A stretch of DNA of 64,000 nucleotides from an uncultured Tessaracoccus sp. GTDB taxonomy: Bacteria > Actinomycetota > Actinomycetes > Propionibacteriales > Propionibacteriaceae. Below, piece after piece: positions 33,507 to 41,443 of this stretch. The position numbers were made by a program, and so were the translations under genes. The notes beneath the pieces are model-generated. The model searched no databases. It saw nothing but the letters and a program-made list of their open reading frames with translations, and was not told the origin of the DNA. The DNA lies in assembly GCF_943914565.1 (NCBI RefSeq), contig NZ_CALUCN010000013.1, forward strand, positions 11,429-75,428, read 5' to 3'. The first letter of the stretch is position 1; every line of letters starts with the position of its first letter.

Positions 33507-34672
33507 CTGGCTGGAGGGTCCCCGGCCGGATCGAGGTCCTCGGCAAGCACACCGACTACGCCGGTGGTCGCGTGCTCGTCGCCGCGGTGGACCGTGGCGT
33601 CACGGTGCGGGCCACGGCCGGCGCTGACGGGATCGTCGCCCGCTCGGCGGCGTTCCCCGACGACGTGGTCACCCTGCGCGCGGGCGTCGACTCCGGGCTG
33701 CCCGCGGGCCACTGGGGCCGCTACCTGCAGACCGTCGTCGACCGGCTCGCACTGAACTTCGGCGAGATCACGCCATGTGAGCTCGAGATCACGCACGACC
33801 TGCCGCCCGCGTCGGGCATGAGCAGCTCGTCGGCGCTGCTGTGCGCCGTGGCGCTCACGCTCGCGGACCTGAGCGGGTTCACCGAGACGGAGACGTGGCG
33901 CCGCCACTGTCCCGACCGGTTGGCGCTCGCGGGGTACCTGGCCGCCGTCGAGAACGGTGGCCGCTACGGGGACCTCGAGGGCAACGCCGGCGTGGGCACC
34001 AGCGGTGGTTCGCTCGACCACACGGGCATGCTCGCGACGACGGCCGGTGAGGTCGCCTACGCGCGGTTCGACCCGATGGAGCTGCTCGGCAGCGCCCGGT
34101 TCCCCGCCGACTGGCGCCTCGTCGTCGGCGTGAGCGGGGTGCTGGCCGAGAAGACCGGCGCCGCCCGCGAGCTGTACAACCGTGGCCCCCAGACGCTCAG
34201 GCGCATCCTGGCACGGTGGAACGAGCGCAGCGGCCGGGCGGACACGTCGATCCGCAGCGCACTCGACGCCGGCGCGGAGTTCCGCACCGAGCCCGGCTAC
34301 GAGACGGCGCGCCTCGCGCAGTTCGTCGAGGAGTCCGAGCGACTGGTGCCGGCCGGGTACGAGGCGCTGCGCAGCGGCGACATGGCGGCGTTCGCCGACG
34401 TGGTGAACCGTTCGCACGCCGAGGCTGTCGAGGGGCTCGGCAACAACGTCCCGGAGACCGACGCGCTCGTCGCCCTGGCCCGTGAGCTCGGTGCCCCGGC
34501 GGCGACCCAGTTCGGGGCCGGCTTCGGCGGGAGCGCGTACGCGCTCGTGCGGGCATCGGACGCGGACGCGTTCGCCTCGGAGTGGCTCACCCGCTACCAG
34601 CAGGGTCGTGACCTGCCGCTCGCGACGACGCTCGTCACCCAGCCGTCGGCGCCGGCGGAACGCCTCGACTGA
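33503..34672 (+). CDS. Galactokinase-like GHMP kinase
   Basis: A 389-aa GHMP-family sugar kinase. The N-terminal galactokinase signature reads GRIEVLGKHTDYAGG, with Arg9, His16 and Asp18 as usual but Lys15 where galactokinases have Glu (GEHTDY). The ATP loop is LPPASGMSSSSALL. The catalytic Asp is in GTSGGSLDHTG, and motif 3 is FGAGFGGSAYAL. Because the phosphorylase already yields galactose-1-phosphate, a plain galactokinase is not needed here; a kinase for released GalNAc/GlcNAc or for galactose from other sources are both possible. Start GTG 33503 overlaps the previous stop. It is convergent with the metallopeptidase gene. Confidence 0.85.
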   Translation: MTGWRVPGRIEVLGKHTDYAGGRVLVAAVDRGVTVRATAGADGIVARSAAFPDDVVTLRAGVDSGLPAGHWGRYLQTVVDRLALNFGEITPCELEITHDLPPASGMSSSSALLCAVALTLADLSGFTETETWRRHCPDRLALAGYLAAVENGGRYGDLEGNAGVGTSGGSLDHTGMLATTAGEVAYARFDPMELLGSARFPADWRLVVGVSGVLAEKTGAARELYNRGPQTLRRILARWNERSGRADTSIRSALDAGAEFRTEPGYETARLAQFVEESERLVPAGYEALRSGDMAAFADVVNRSHAEAVEGLGNNVPETDALVALARELGAPAATQFGAGFGGSAYALVRASDADAFASEWLTRYQQGRDLPLATTLVTQPSAPAERLD

Positions 34673-34675
34673 CGC

Positions 34676-35041
34676 TCAGCCCCAACCCAGCTCGTGGAGG
34701 CGCTCCTCCTCGATGCCGTGGTAGTGGCCGAGCTCGTGCACGAGCGTGATCGCGACCTCGTCGCGCAGCTCGTCGAGGTCCGAGCACATCCTCGTGAGCG
34801 GACCCTTGAAGAGGACGATGCGGTCGGGCAGCTGCCCGAAGTAGTTGGTGTCGCGCTCGGTGAGCGCGAGGCCGTCGTAGACGCCCAGCGTGTCCGACCC
34901 GTCCTCGGGCTCGTCCTCGACGACGAAGACCAGGTTGTCGATGTTGTCGAGCAGGGCCTCGGGGATCTCGTCGAACGCCTCGTCCACGAGCGCGTCGAAC
35001 GCGTCGTCGCTGATCTCGACACCCACCGCAGGCTCATCCAT
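34676..35041 (-). CDS. Zincin-like metallopeptidase family protein (DUF1025 type)
   Basis: A 121-aa actinobacterial protein with a zinc-site motif HELGHYHGIEE close to the C-terminus, giving two His ligands of an HExxH-like helix plus a downstream Glu. The N-terminal half is acidic. It may be an ancillary peptidase, and its substrate is unknown. Start ATG 35041 has a TACGCT box 7 nt upstream and no Shine-Dalgarno, so it is probably leaderless. The gene is divergent from rpsP. Confidence 0.85.
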   Translation of the reverse strand: MDEPAVGVEISDDAFDALVDEAFDEIPEALLDNIDNLVFVVEDEPEDGSDTLGVYDGLALTERDTNYFGQLPDRIVLFKGPLTRMCSDLDELRDEVAITLVHELGHYHGIEEERLHELGWG

Positions 35042-35048
35042 GCCGGGC

Positions 35049-35054
35049 AGCGTA
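35049..35054 (-). promoter_or_regulatory. Candidate -10 box (TACGCT) for the metallopeptidase gene
   Basis: Lies 7 nt before ATG 35041 on the minus strand. Confidence 0.5.
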
Positions 35055-35092
35055 TCGCGTCGTCGGGGGAGGGTCGACCGCTCGGCCCCCAT

Positions 35093-35121
35093 TTGGGTGC
35101 CCGCGCGTGGTCTGGCACAAT
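35093..35121 (+). promoter_or_regulatory. Sigma-70-type promoter of the rpsP operon
   Basis: TTGGGT (35093-35098), 17-bp spacer, CACAAT (35116-35121). A TSS near 35128 leaves a leader of about 120 nt before rpsP GTG 35248. Confidence 0.65.
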
Positions 35122-35247
35122 GTCCGATGCACCTTTTTGTCCGGAGCCCTCTCTCGTCCGGCCGGGAAGGCCCCAGGTTCGCAGGAGTCCGTGCCCCACA
35201 CGATCCCTGCCGCCCCGAACTGCAACCTTCGAGGAGTATCCACCACC

Positions 35248-35724
35248 GTGGCAACCAAGATTCGTCTGAAGCGCATGGGCAAGATTCGTCAGCCCCACTT
35301 CCGCATCGTCGTCATCGACGAGCGCAAGAAGCGCGACGGCCAGGCCATCGAGGAGATCGGCCTGTACCACCCCAAGCAGGACCCGTCGGTCATCCAGCTC
35401 GACTCCGAGCGCGCGCAGTACTGGCTCTCGGTCGGCGCCCAGCCGTCCGAGGCCGTCGTCGCGATCATGAAGCGCACCGGCGACTGGCAGAAGTTCTCGG
35501 GCGACACGACGCCGTCCGGCATCGACCCGCAGCCCGAGCGTCGCGACCGCGAGGCGGAGTTCGCCAAGGCGCTCGCCGAGGACGCCGAGGCCACCGCACC
35601 GGCCATCACCAAGGCGGCCGAGAAGAAGGCCGCCGAGGATGCCGCGAAGGAGGCCGAGGCAGCCAAGGCCGACGAGGCCGAGGAGTCCGCCGAGGCCAAG
35701 TCCGAGTCCACCGACGAGGCCTGA
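35248..35724 (+). CDS. rpsP: 30S ribosomal protein S16
   Basis: A 158-aa protein. The conserved S16 core (TKIRLKRMGKIRQPHFRIVV, later VGAQPSEAVVAIMKRTGDW) occupies the first 85 or so residues. An Ala/Glu/Lys-rich acidic tail follows, an extension common in actinobacterial S16. Start GTG 35248 matches the conserved N-terminus; GAGGAG lies upstream at slightly long spacing. It is first gene of an rpsP-khpA-rimM-trmD operon. Confidence 0.96.
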   Translation: MATKIRLKRMGKIRQPHFRIVVIDERKKRDGQAIEEIGLYHPKQDPSVIQLDSERAQYWLSVGAQPSEAVVAIMKRTGDWQKFSGDTTPSGIDPQPERRDREAEFAKALAEDAEATAPAITKAAEKKAAEDAAKEAEAAKADEAEESAEAKSESTDEA

Positions 35725-35726
35725 TC

Positions 35727-35975
35727 GTGCTCGCAGACGCTCTCGAACACCTCGTCGCGGGCATCGTCGCCAACCCTGACGACGTCACCGTGCGCGACAA
35801 GGACCTCCGCCGCGGGCGGCTGCTCGAGGTCCGCGTGCACCCCGACGACGTCGGCAAGGTCATCGGTCGTCAGGGCCGCACGGCACAGGCGCTGCGCACC
35901 GTGATCGGCGCGCTGGCCGAGCAGGAGCAGGTCCGCGTCGACTTCGTGGACACGGACCGTCCGCGACGCCGCTGA
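35727..35975 (+). CDS. khpA: KH-domain RNA-binding protein (KhpA type)
   Basis: A short 82-aa protein with a single KH domain. The GxxG loop is in VGKVIGRQGRTAQALRTVI. KhpA proteins bind RNA broadly, often with KhpB/Jag. GTG 35727 lies 2 bp after the rpsP stop, and its own stop shares a base with the rimM ATG, so this gene sits tightly within the operon. Confidence 0.92.
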   Translation: MLADALEHLVAGIVANPDDVTVRDKDLRRGRLLEVRVHPDDVGKVIGRQGRTAQALRTVIGALAEQEQVRVDFVDTDRPRRR

Positions 35976-36487
35976 TGACCACCGACGTCGTCGTCGGGCG
36001 GGTCGGCCGCGCCCACGGCGTCCGTGGTGACGTCTTCGTGGACGTCATCACCGACGAACCGGCGCGCCGCTTCACCACCGGGGCCACCCTCCGGCTCGAC
36101 GACGGCACCCCTTTGGAGCTGGCCTCCGTGCGCAGGCACGGGGGCCGGCTCGTCGTCTCCTTCGCCGGTGTGCCCGACCGCACCGCAGCCGAGCGCCTCA
36201 CCGGACAGGCGCTGCACTGCGAGGTGCCCGACGACGAACGCCCCAGCGGGGCAGGGGAGTACTTCGACCGACAACTCGTCGGCCTCGCCGTGCAGCGCGC
36301 CGACGGCACGGTCGCGGGGACCTGCACCGCCGTCTGGCACCTCCCTGCACAGGACCTGCTCGTCGTGGACGTCGACGGCGAGGAGCGGCTCGTGCCCTTC
36401 GTCGAGGCGCTCGTGCCCGTCGTCGACCTCGACGCCGGACACCTGCGGCTCGCCGACGTCGGCGGACTCCTGGAGGACGCCCGGTGA
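35975..36487 (+). CDS. rimM: Ribosome maturation factor RimM
   Basis: A 170-aa 16S-processing factor for the 30S head. The N-terminal RimM barrel begins VVVGRVGRAHGVRGDVFV. The C-terminal PRC barrel contains YFDRQLVGLAV and the DLLVVDVDGEERLVPFVEALV segment typical of the family. ATG overlaps the khpA stop, and its stop overlaps the trmD GTG. Confidence 0.95.
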   Translation: MTTDVVVGRVGRAHGVRGDVFVDVITDEPARRFTTGATLRLDDGTPLELASVRRHGGRLVVSFAGVPDRTAAERLTGQALHCEVPDDERPSGAGEYFDRQLVGLAVQRADGTVAGTCTAVWHLPAQDLLVVDVDGEERLVPFVEALVPVVDLDAGHLRLADVGGLLEDAR

Positions 36488-37179
36488 GGATCGACGTCGT
36501 CACCACGTTCCCCGACTACTTCGCGCCGCTGCAGCTGAGCCTCGTCGGGAAGGCCATCCAGTCCGGACTGCTCACGCTCGGGGTGCACGACCTCCGGTCC
36601 TGGACCCACGACCGGCACCACACCACCGACGACACCCCCTACGGCGGCGGCGCCGGCATGGTGATGAAGCCCGAGCCCTGGGGCGAGGCCCTCGACGCGG
36701 TCGAGGCGCTCTCGCCGTCTGCACCCACCGTCGTGGTGCCGACGCCGGCCGGTTGGCCGTTCACCCAGGCCACGGCGGGCGAGCTCGCCACCAGGGACCA
36801 CCTCGTCTTCGCGTGCGGCCGGTACGAGGGGATCGACCAACGGGTCCTCGACCACTGCCACGACCGCTACGAGACGTTCGAGCTCAGCCTGGGGGACTAC
36901 GTGCTGAACGGCGGCGAGGTCGCCGCGCTCGCCATCACCGAGGCCGTCGTGCGGCTCGTGCCCGGCGTGATCGGCAACCCCGCCTCCCTCACGGAGGAGA
37001 GCCACTCGGCGGACAACGACGGGCTGCTCGAGTACCCGAACTACACAAAACCGGCGTCGTGGCGCGGCCGCGACGTGCCGGAGATCCTGTTCTCGGGCAA
37101 CCACGCCGCGATCGCAACGTGGCGCCGTGCACAGGCGCGCAGCAGGACCGCCGAGCGACGTCCCGACCTGCTCGGCTGA
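36484..37179 (+). CDS. trmD: tRNA (guanine-N1)-methyltransferase TrmD
   Basis: A 231-aa SPOUT methyltransferase making m1G37 in tRNA. It begins MRIDVVTTFPDYF. Family marks are TPYGGGAGMVMKPEP, the trefoil-knot region CGRYEGIDQRV and LSLGDYVLNGGEVAAL. GTG 36484 overlaps the rimM stop (GTGA). It is last gene of the rpsP operon; no strong terminator hairpin is visible in the 150 bp before sdhC. Confidence 0.96.
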   Translation: MRIDVVTTFPDYFAPLQLSLVGKAIQSGLLTLGVHDLRSWTHDRHHTTDDTPYGGGAGMVMKPEPWGEALDAVEALSPSAPTVVVPTPAGWPFTQATAGELATRDHLVFACGRYEGIDQRVLDHCHDRYETFELSLGDYVLNGGEVAALAITEAVVRLVPGVIGNPASLTEESHSADNDGLLEYPNYTKPASWRGRDVPEILFSGNHAAIATWRRAQARSRTAERRPDLLG

Positions 37180-37318
37180 GGCCTCCGGACGCCCGAATCG
37201 GGGTCGACTACGACAGTCAATAGGAAAGCGAACTGTCGCGAAAATCCCCTAGTCGGCGCGAATGTCACCATCTGGTTGCAACACCGGCCCCGGGCGCGCG
37301 CGGCGGCGGAAACTTGTA

Positions 37319-37324
37319 TACAGT
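37319..37324 (+). promoter_or_regulatory. Candidate -10 box (TACAGT) for sdhCAB
   Basis: Lies 7 nt before GTG 37332 within the AT-rich TTGTATACAGTACAC patch. TATACA at 37317-37322 is an overlapping alternative. No Shine-Dalgarno is present. Confidence 0.55.
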
Positions 37325-37331
37325 ACACGGC

Positions 37332-38048
37332 GTGACGACAACATTGACGATTCATCAGCGAGCCGGGCGGTCGACGGTGGTCAAGAAGTTCACCATGGCG
37401 GTGACGGGCTTGATCATGATCGGCTTCCTGCTCTTCCACATGTACGGCAACCTGAAGATGTTCATCGGTGCCGACGCGTTCAACCACTACGCGCACTGGC
37501 TGAAGGGTGCCGAAGGGGTCGAGGACCTCATGTACCCGATCCTGCCCAACGGCACGTTCATCTGGCTGTTCCGCATCTTCATGCTGCTCGCGATCATCCT
37601 GCACTTCTGGAGCGCCATCACGCTGTGGCAGCGTTCCGCGAAGGCGGCGGGACGCGGTTACCAGCACACCACGCGGGTGGCGCAGACCTACTCGGCGCGC
37701 ACCATGCGCTGGGGCGGCGTGATCGTGCTGCTCGGCCTGATCGTGCACCTGCTGCAGTTCACGATCATGCCGAAGGCGTTCTACGGCGGCCAGCCCGAGA
37801 GCCCGTACGAGATGGTGCACTTCGCGTTCTCGCAGGTCTGGTTCGTCGCGCTCTACGGTGTGTGGCTGATCCTCGTGTGCATGCACGTCCGGCACGGGTT
37901 CTGGAGTGCGTTCGCGACGCTGGGTCTCAACCTCTCGCCGCGCTCCCGGGCGATCCTCAACGGACTGGCGGTCTTCGTCGCCGTCGTCCTCTACGTGGGC
38001 TTCATGATCATGCCGTTCATGGTGCTCTTCAACGTGATTGGTGGCTGA
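37332..38048 (+). CDS. sdhC: Succinate dehydrogenase cytochrome b subunit
   Basis: A 238-aa membrane anchor of a three-subunit (no SdhD) succinate:quinone oxidoreductase or fumarate reductase. Five hydrophobic helices are visible, with several histidines positioned to bind haems (FLLFHMYGNLKMF, ILHFWSAI, LIVHLLQF, CMHVRHGFW). The family is the di-haem b-type seen in Bacillus and actinobacteria. Start GTG 37332 follows a -10 box by 7 nt, so a leaderless transcript is likely; a TTG at 37314 would overlap that box. sdhA follows after 1 bp. Confidence 0.92.
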   Translation: MTTTLTIHQRAGRSTVVKKFTMAVTGLIMIGFLLFHMYGNLKMFIGADAFNHYAHWLKGAEGVEDLMYPILPNGTFIWLFRIFMLLAIILHFWSAITLWQRSAKAAGRGYQHTTRVAQTYSARTMRWGGVIVLLGLIVHLLQFTIMPKAFYGGQPESPYEMVHFAFSQVWFVALYGVWLILVCMHVRHGFWSAFATLGLNLSPRSRAILNGLAVFVAVVLYVGFMIMPFMVLFNVIGG

Positions 38049-38049
38049 G

Positions 38050-40044
38050 ATGACTGACGTTGCACTGAACTACTACACCCGCGGCGAGGACATCGCCGAC
38101 ACCAAGGCCCCCGCCGTCGAGATCGACAAGGTCTGGTCGACGCGCAAGTTCGAGGCCCGCCTGGTGAACCCGGCGAACCGCCGCAAGCTGTCGGTCATCA
38201 TCGTCGGCACCGGCCTGGCCGGTGGCGCCGCCGCGGCGACGCTCGGTGATGCCGGCTACCACGTCCTCAACTTCTGCTACCAGGACTCGCCGCGTCGCGC
38301 CCACTCGATCGCCGCGCAGGGTGGCATCAACGCCGCGAAGAACTACCGCAACGACGGTGACTCCACCTACCGGCTGTTCTACGACACCGTGAAGGGTGGC
38401 GACTACCGCGCCCGCGAGACCAACGTCTACCGCCTCGCCGAGGTGTCGGCGAACATCATCGACCAGTGCGTGTCGCAGGGCGTCCCGTTCGCCCGCGAGT
38501 ACGGCGGTCTGCTCGACACCCGCTCGTTCGGCGGCGTGCAGGTGCAGCGCACCTTCTACGCCCGCGGCCAGACGGGCCAGCAGCTCCTGATCGGCGCCTA
38601 CCAGCAGCTGGAGCGTCAGGTCGCGGCCGGCACCGTGAAGATGTACCCCCGCCACGAGATGGTCGAGCTCATCGTCGTCGACGGTCGTGCCCGCGGCATC
38701 GTCACCCGCGACATGATCACCGGCAAGGTCGAGAGCTGGACCGCCGACGCCGTGGTGCTCGCCACCGGCGGCTACGGCAACGTCTTCTTCCTCTCGACGA
38801 ACGCGATGGGCTGCAACGTCACGGCGGCCTGGCGCGCGCACCGCAAGGGTGCCTACTTCGGCAACCCCTGCTACACGCAGATCCACCCCACCTGCATCCC
38901 GCAGCACGGCACCTCGCAGTCGAAGCTCACGCTCATGTCCGAGTCGTTGCGCAACGACGGCCGCATCTGGGTGCCCAAGAAGGCCGAGGACTGCAACAAG
39001 GACCCGCGGCAGATCCCCGAGGAGGACCGCGACTACTACCTCGAGCGCATCTACCCCTCGTTCGGCAACCTGGTGCCCCGTGACATCGCGTCGCGACAGG
39101 CCAAGAACATGTGCGACGAGGGTCGCGGCGTCGGCCCGGCCATCGTCGAGCGTGGGCCGGACGGCGAGGAGCGTGAGGTCCGTCGCGGCGTGTACCTTGA
39201 CTTCTCCGAGGCCATCAACCGCATGGGCAAGAAGGCCGTCGAGGCGAAGTACGGCAACCTCTTCGACATGTACCAGCGCATCACCGACGAGAACCCCTAC
39301 GAGGTCCCGATGCGCATCTACCCGGCGGTGCACTACACCATGGGCGGCCTGTGGGTCGACTACGACCTGCAGTCGACGATCCCCGGCATGTTCGTCTGTG
39401 GCGAGGCCAACTTCTCCGACCACGGCGCGAACCGCCTCGGTGCCTCGGCGCTGATGCAGGGCCTCGCCGACGGGTACTTCGTGCTGCCGAACACCATCAA
39501 CGACTACCTGGCCGACGCGCCGTTCGAGAAGCTCCCGGAGGACCACCCGGAGGTCGTCGCAGCCAGGGACAGCGCCAAGGCCCGCATCGACAAGCTCATG
39601 TCGGTCCAGGGCGACCGCTCGGTGGAGTCGTTCCACAAGGAGCTCGGCCACATCATGTGGGAGTACTGCGGCATGGAGCGCACCGAGGAGGGCCTCGTGA
39701 AGGCCATCGGGCTCATCCGCGAGCTGCGTGCCGAGTTCTGGCGCAACGTGCGGGTCACCGGCAAGGCCGAGGACCTCAACCAGGCGCTCGAGAACGCCGG
39801 CCGCGTGGCCGACTTCATGGAGCTGGGCGAGCTGATGTGCATCGACGCGTTGCACCGCCGCGAGTCCTGCGGTGGACACTTCCGCGCCGAGTCCCAGACC
39901 GAGGAGGGTGAGGCGCTGCGTCACGACGACGAGTTCCTCTACGTCGCGGCCTGGGAGTGGACCGGCGAGGGCGGCAAGCCCGTGCTCCACCGGGAGGACC
40001 TGAACTACAAGGCAATCGAACTGAAGCAACGGAGTTACAAGTGA
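38050..40044 (+). CDS. sdhA: Succinate dehydrogenase / fumarate reductase flavoprotein subunit
   Basis: A 664-aa catalytic subunit with covalent FAD. The dinucleotide fold is SVIIVGTGLAGGAAAATLG. The FAD-attachment and active-site region is RRAHSIAAQGGINAAKNY. Substrate-side motifs include TQIHPTCIPQHG and the capping region YPAVHYTMGGLWVDYDLQ. The C-terminal FGEANFSDHGANRLGASAL-type segment reads CGEANFSDHGANRLGASAL. It resembles the long SdhA of the Bacillus/epsilonproteobacterial type. ATG 38050 is one base after the sdhC stop; its stop overlaps the sdhB GTG. Direction in vivo (succinate oxidation or fumarate reduction) cannot be decided from sequence. Confidence 0.96.
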   Translation: MTDVALNYYTRGEDIADTKAPAVEIDKVWSTRKFEARLVNPANRRKLSVIIVGTGLAGGAAAATLGDAGYHVLNFCYQDSPRRAHSIAAQGGINAAKNYRNDGDSTYRLFYDTVKGGDYRARETNVYRLAEVSANIIDQCVSQGVPFAREYGGLLDTRSFGGVQVQRTFYARGQTGQQLLIGAYQQLERQVAAGTVKMYPRHEMVELIVVDGRARGIVTRDMITGKVESWTADAVVLATGGYGNVFFLSTNAMGCNVTAAWRAHRKGAYFGNPCYTQIHPTCIPQHGTSQSKLTLMSESLRNDGRIWVPKKAEDCNKDPRQIPEEDRDYYLERIYPSFGNLVPRDIASRQAKNMCDEGRGVGPAIVERGPDGEEREVRRGVYLDFSEAINRMGKKAVEAKYGNLFDMYQRITDENPYEVPMRIYPAVHYTMGGLWVDYDLQSTIPGMFVCGEANFSDHGANRLGASALMQGLADGYFVLPNTINDYLADAPFEKLPEDHPEVVAARDSAKARIDKLMSVQGDRSVESFHKELGHIMWEYCGMERTEEGLVKAIGLIRELRAEFWRNVRVTGKAEDLNQALENAGRVADFMELGELMCIDALHRRESCGGHFRAESQTEEGEALRHDDEFLYVAAWEWTGEGGKPVLHREDLNYKAIELKQRSYK

Positions 40045-40790
40045 AGCTGAAGCTACGCATCTGGCGTCAGGCCTCCAAGAACGCGTCGGGCAGCATGGTC
40101 GAGTACCACCTCGACGACGTCTCCGAGGACATGTCGTTCCTCGAGATGCTCGACATGCTGAACGAGCAGCTCACGGAGCGCAACGAGGAACCCGTCGCCT
40201 TCGACCACGACTGCCGTGAGGGCATCTGCGGCATGTGCTCGCTCGTCATCAACGGCGTCGCGCACGGCCCCGAGGTGACCACCACCTGTCAGCTGCACAT
40301 GCGCTCGTTCTCGGACGGCGCGACGATCGACATCGAACCTTGGCAGGCCGGGCCGTTCCCGGTCATCAAGGACCTCGTCGTCGACCGCAGTGCGATGGAC
40401 CGCATCATCCAGGCCGGCGGCTTCGTGTCGTCGAACACCGGCTCCGCCCCCGACGCGCACGCCACCCCGGCGCCGAAGCGTGAGGCGGACGTCGCCTTCG
40501 ACAACGCGACGTGCATCGGCTGCGGTGCCTGCGTCGCCGCGTGCCCGAACAGCTCGGCGATGCTGTTCACCGCCGCGAAGATCTCCCACCTCGCCCTGCT
40601 GCCGCAGGGGCAGCCCGAGCGCTACCGTCGCGTGAAGTCGATGGTCGCCGCGCACGACGAGGAGGGCTTCGGCAACTGCACCAACATCGGTGAGTGCGCT
40701 GCGGTCTGCCCGAAGGGGATCCCGCTCGAGTCGATCTCGCGGCTGAACCGCGACCTCATGAAGGGCATGTGGAAGGGCGACGGCAAGTAG
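40041..40790 (+). CDS. sdhB: Succinate dehydrogenase / fumarate reductase iron-sulphur subunit
   Basis: A 249-aa electron-transfer subunit. The 2Fe-2S motif is CREGICGMC with a later Cys in TTTCQLH. The 4Fe-4S motif is CIGCGACVAACP. The third cluster motif is CTNIGECAAVCPKG. GTG 40041 overlaps the sdhA stop (GTGA). A strong terminator follows at 40810-40849. Confidence 0.95.
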   Translation: MKLKLRIWRQASKNASGSMVEYHLDDVSEDMSFLEMLDMLNEQLTERNEEPVAFDHDCREGICGMCSLVINGVAHGPEVTTTCQLHMRSFSDGATIDIEPWQAGPFPVIKDLVVDRSAMDRIIQAGGFVSSNTGSAPDAHATPAPKREADVAFDNATCIGCGACVAACPNSSAMLFTAAKISHLALLPQGQPERYRRVKSMVAAHDEEGFGNCTNIGECAAVCPKGIPLESISRLNRDLMKGMWKGDGK

Positions 40791-40809
40791 GCCCCTCCAC
40801 CGCTTCCGT

Positions 40810-40849
40810 CACGGGGCACCCGGCGACCACGGTCGTCGGGTGCCCCGTG
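40810..40849. terminator. Terminator after sdhCAB
   Basis: Arms CACGGGGCACCCGGCGACC (40810-40828) and 40831-40849 pair over 19 positions with one G-T wobble; the innermost pairs probably open to make a loop. No T-tract follows. Confidence 0.8.
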
Positions 40850-40866
40850 CGTTCGGGGGACGGGGA

Positions 40867-40896
40867 TTGGGCCGTGAAGCCCGGATCTGGCATGAT
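40867..40896 (+). promoter_or_regulatory. Promoter of rplS
   Basis: TTGGGC (40867-40872), 18-bp spacer, CATGAT (40891-40896). The leader to ATG 41016 is about 110 nt and GC-rich, possibly structured, but no known L19-leader fold was recognised. Confidence 0.55.
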
Positions 40897-41015
40897 TGGC
40901 TGCTGGCACTCACACGAGGGCTCGACGACGTCACCGGCTCCTGCCGCAGGGGGACCGCCCGGGGCGTCGTGACGACGACGACCGTGGTGGCCTGCGGCAC
41001 CGACGAGGAACGAAC

Positions 41016-41366
41016 ATGACCAATCCCATCATCAAGGAGCTCGACAAGCAGTCGATCCGCGACGACATCCCTGAGTTCCGTGCCGGCGACTCCGTCAAGG
41101 TGCACGTGAAGGTCGTCGAGGGCAACCGCTCCCGTGTCCAGGTGTTCGCGGGCGTCGTGGTCGCCAAGAACGCCGGCGGCGTGCAGGAGGCCTTCACCGT
41201 CCGCAAGGTGAGCTTCGGCGTCGGCGTCGAGCGCACCTTCCCCCTCCACAGCCCCATCATCGACAAGATCGAGGTCGAGCGTCGCGGCGACGTGCGTCGC
41301 GCCAAGCTCTACTACCTCCGCGGTCTGCGCGGCAAGGCCGCCAAGATCAAGGAGAAGCGCGCCTGA
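41016..41366 (+). CDS. rplS: 50S ribosomal protein L19
   Basis: A 116-aa ribosomal protein at the 30S-50S interface. Conserved parts include FRAGDSVKVHVKVVEGNRSR, VQVFAGVV, TVRKVSFGVGVERTFPLHSP and AKLYYLRGLRGKAAKIKEK. ATG 41016 has GAGGAACGAAC upstream. A hairpin terminator at 41387-41420 closes the transcript. Confidence 0.97.
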   Translation: MTNPIIKELDKQSIRDDIPEFRAGDSVKVHVKVVEGNRSRVQVFAGVVVAKNAGGVQEAFTVRKVSFGVGVERTFPLHSPIIDKIEVERRGDVRRAKLYYLRGLRGKAAKIKEKRA

Positions 41367-41386
41367 GCCGTGCGCACTTCGGCTTC

Positions 41387-41420
41387 GACGGGCCATCGGG
41401 TGTCGACCCGGTGGCCCGTC
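41387..41420. terminator. Terminator after rplS
   Basis: GACGGGCCA...TGGCCCGTC outer arms extend to a 15-bp stem with one mismatch and a GTCG loop. It ends 10 bp before the lepB -10 box. Confidence 0.75.
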
Positions 41421-41430
41421 GCGTTGCCGC

Positions 41431-41436
41431 TAGTAT
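41431..41436 (+). promoter_or_regulatory. Candidate -10 box (TAGTAT) for lepB
   Basis: Lies exactly 7 nt before GTG 41444; no ribosome-binding site is visible. Confidence 0.55.
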
Positions 41437-41443
41437 CAGTCGG

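Noticed and set aside
40897..41015. A structured ribosomal leader before rplS
   Set aside because: The 110-nt leader is GC-rich and could fold, but no known L19-leader motif or clear regulatory hairpin was found.
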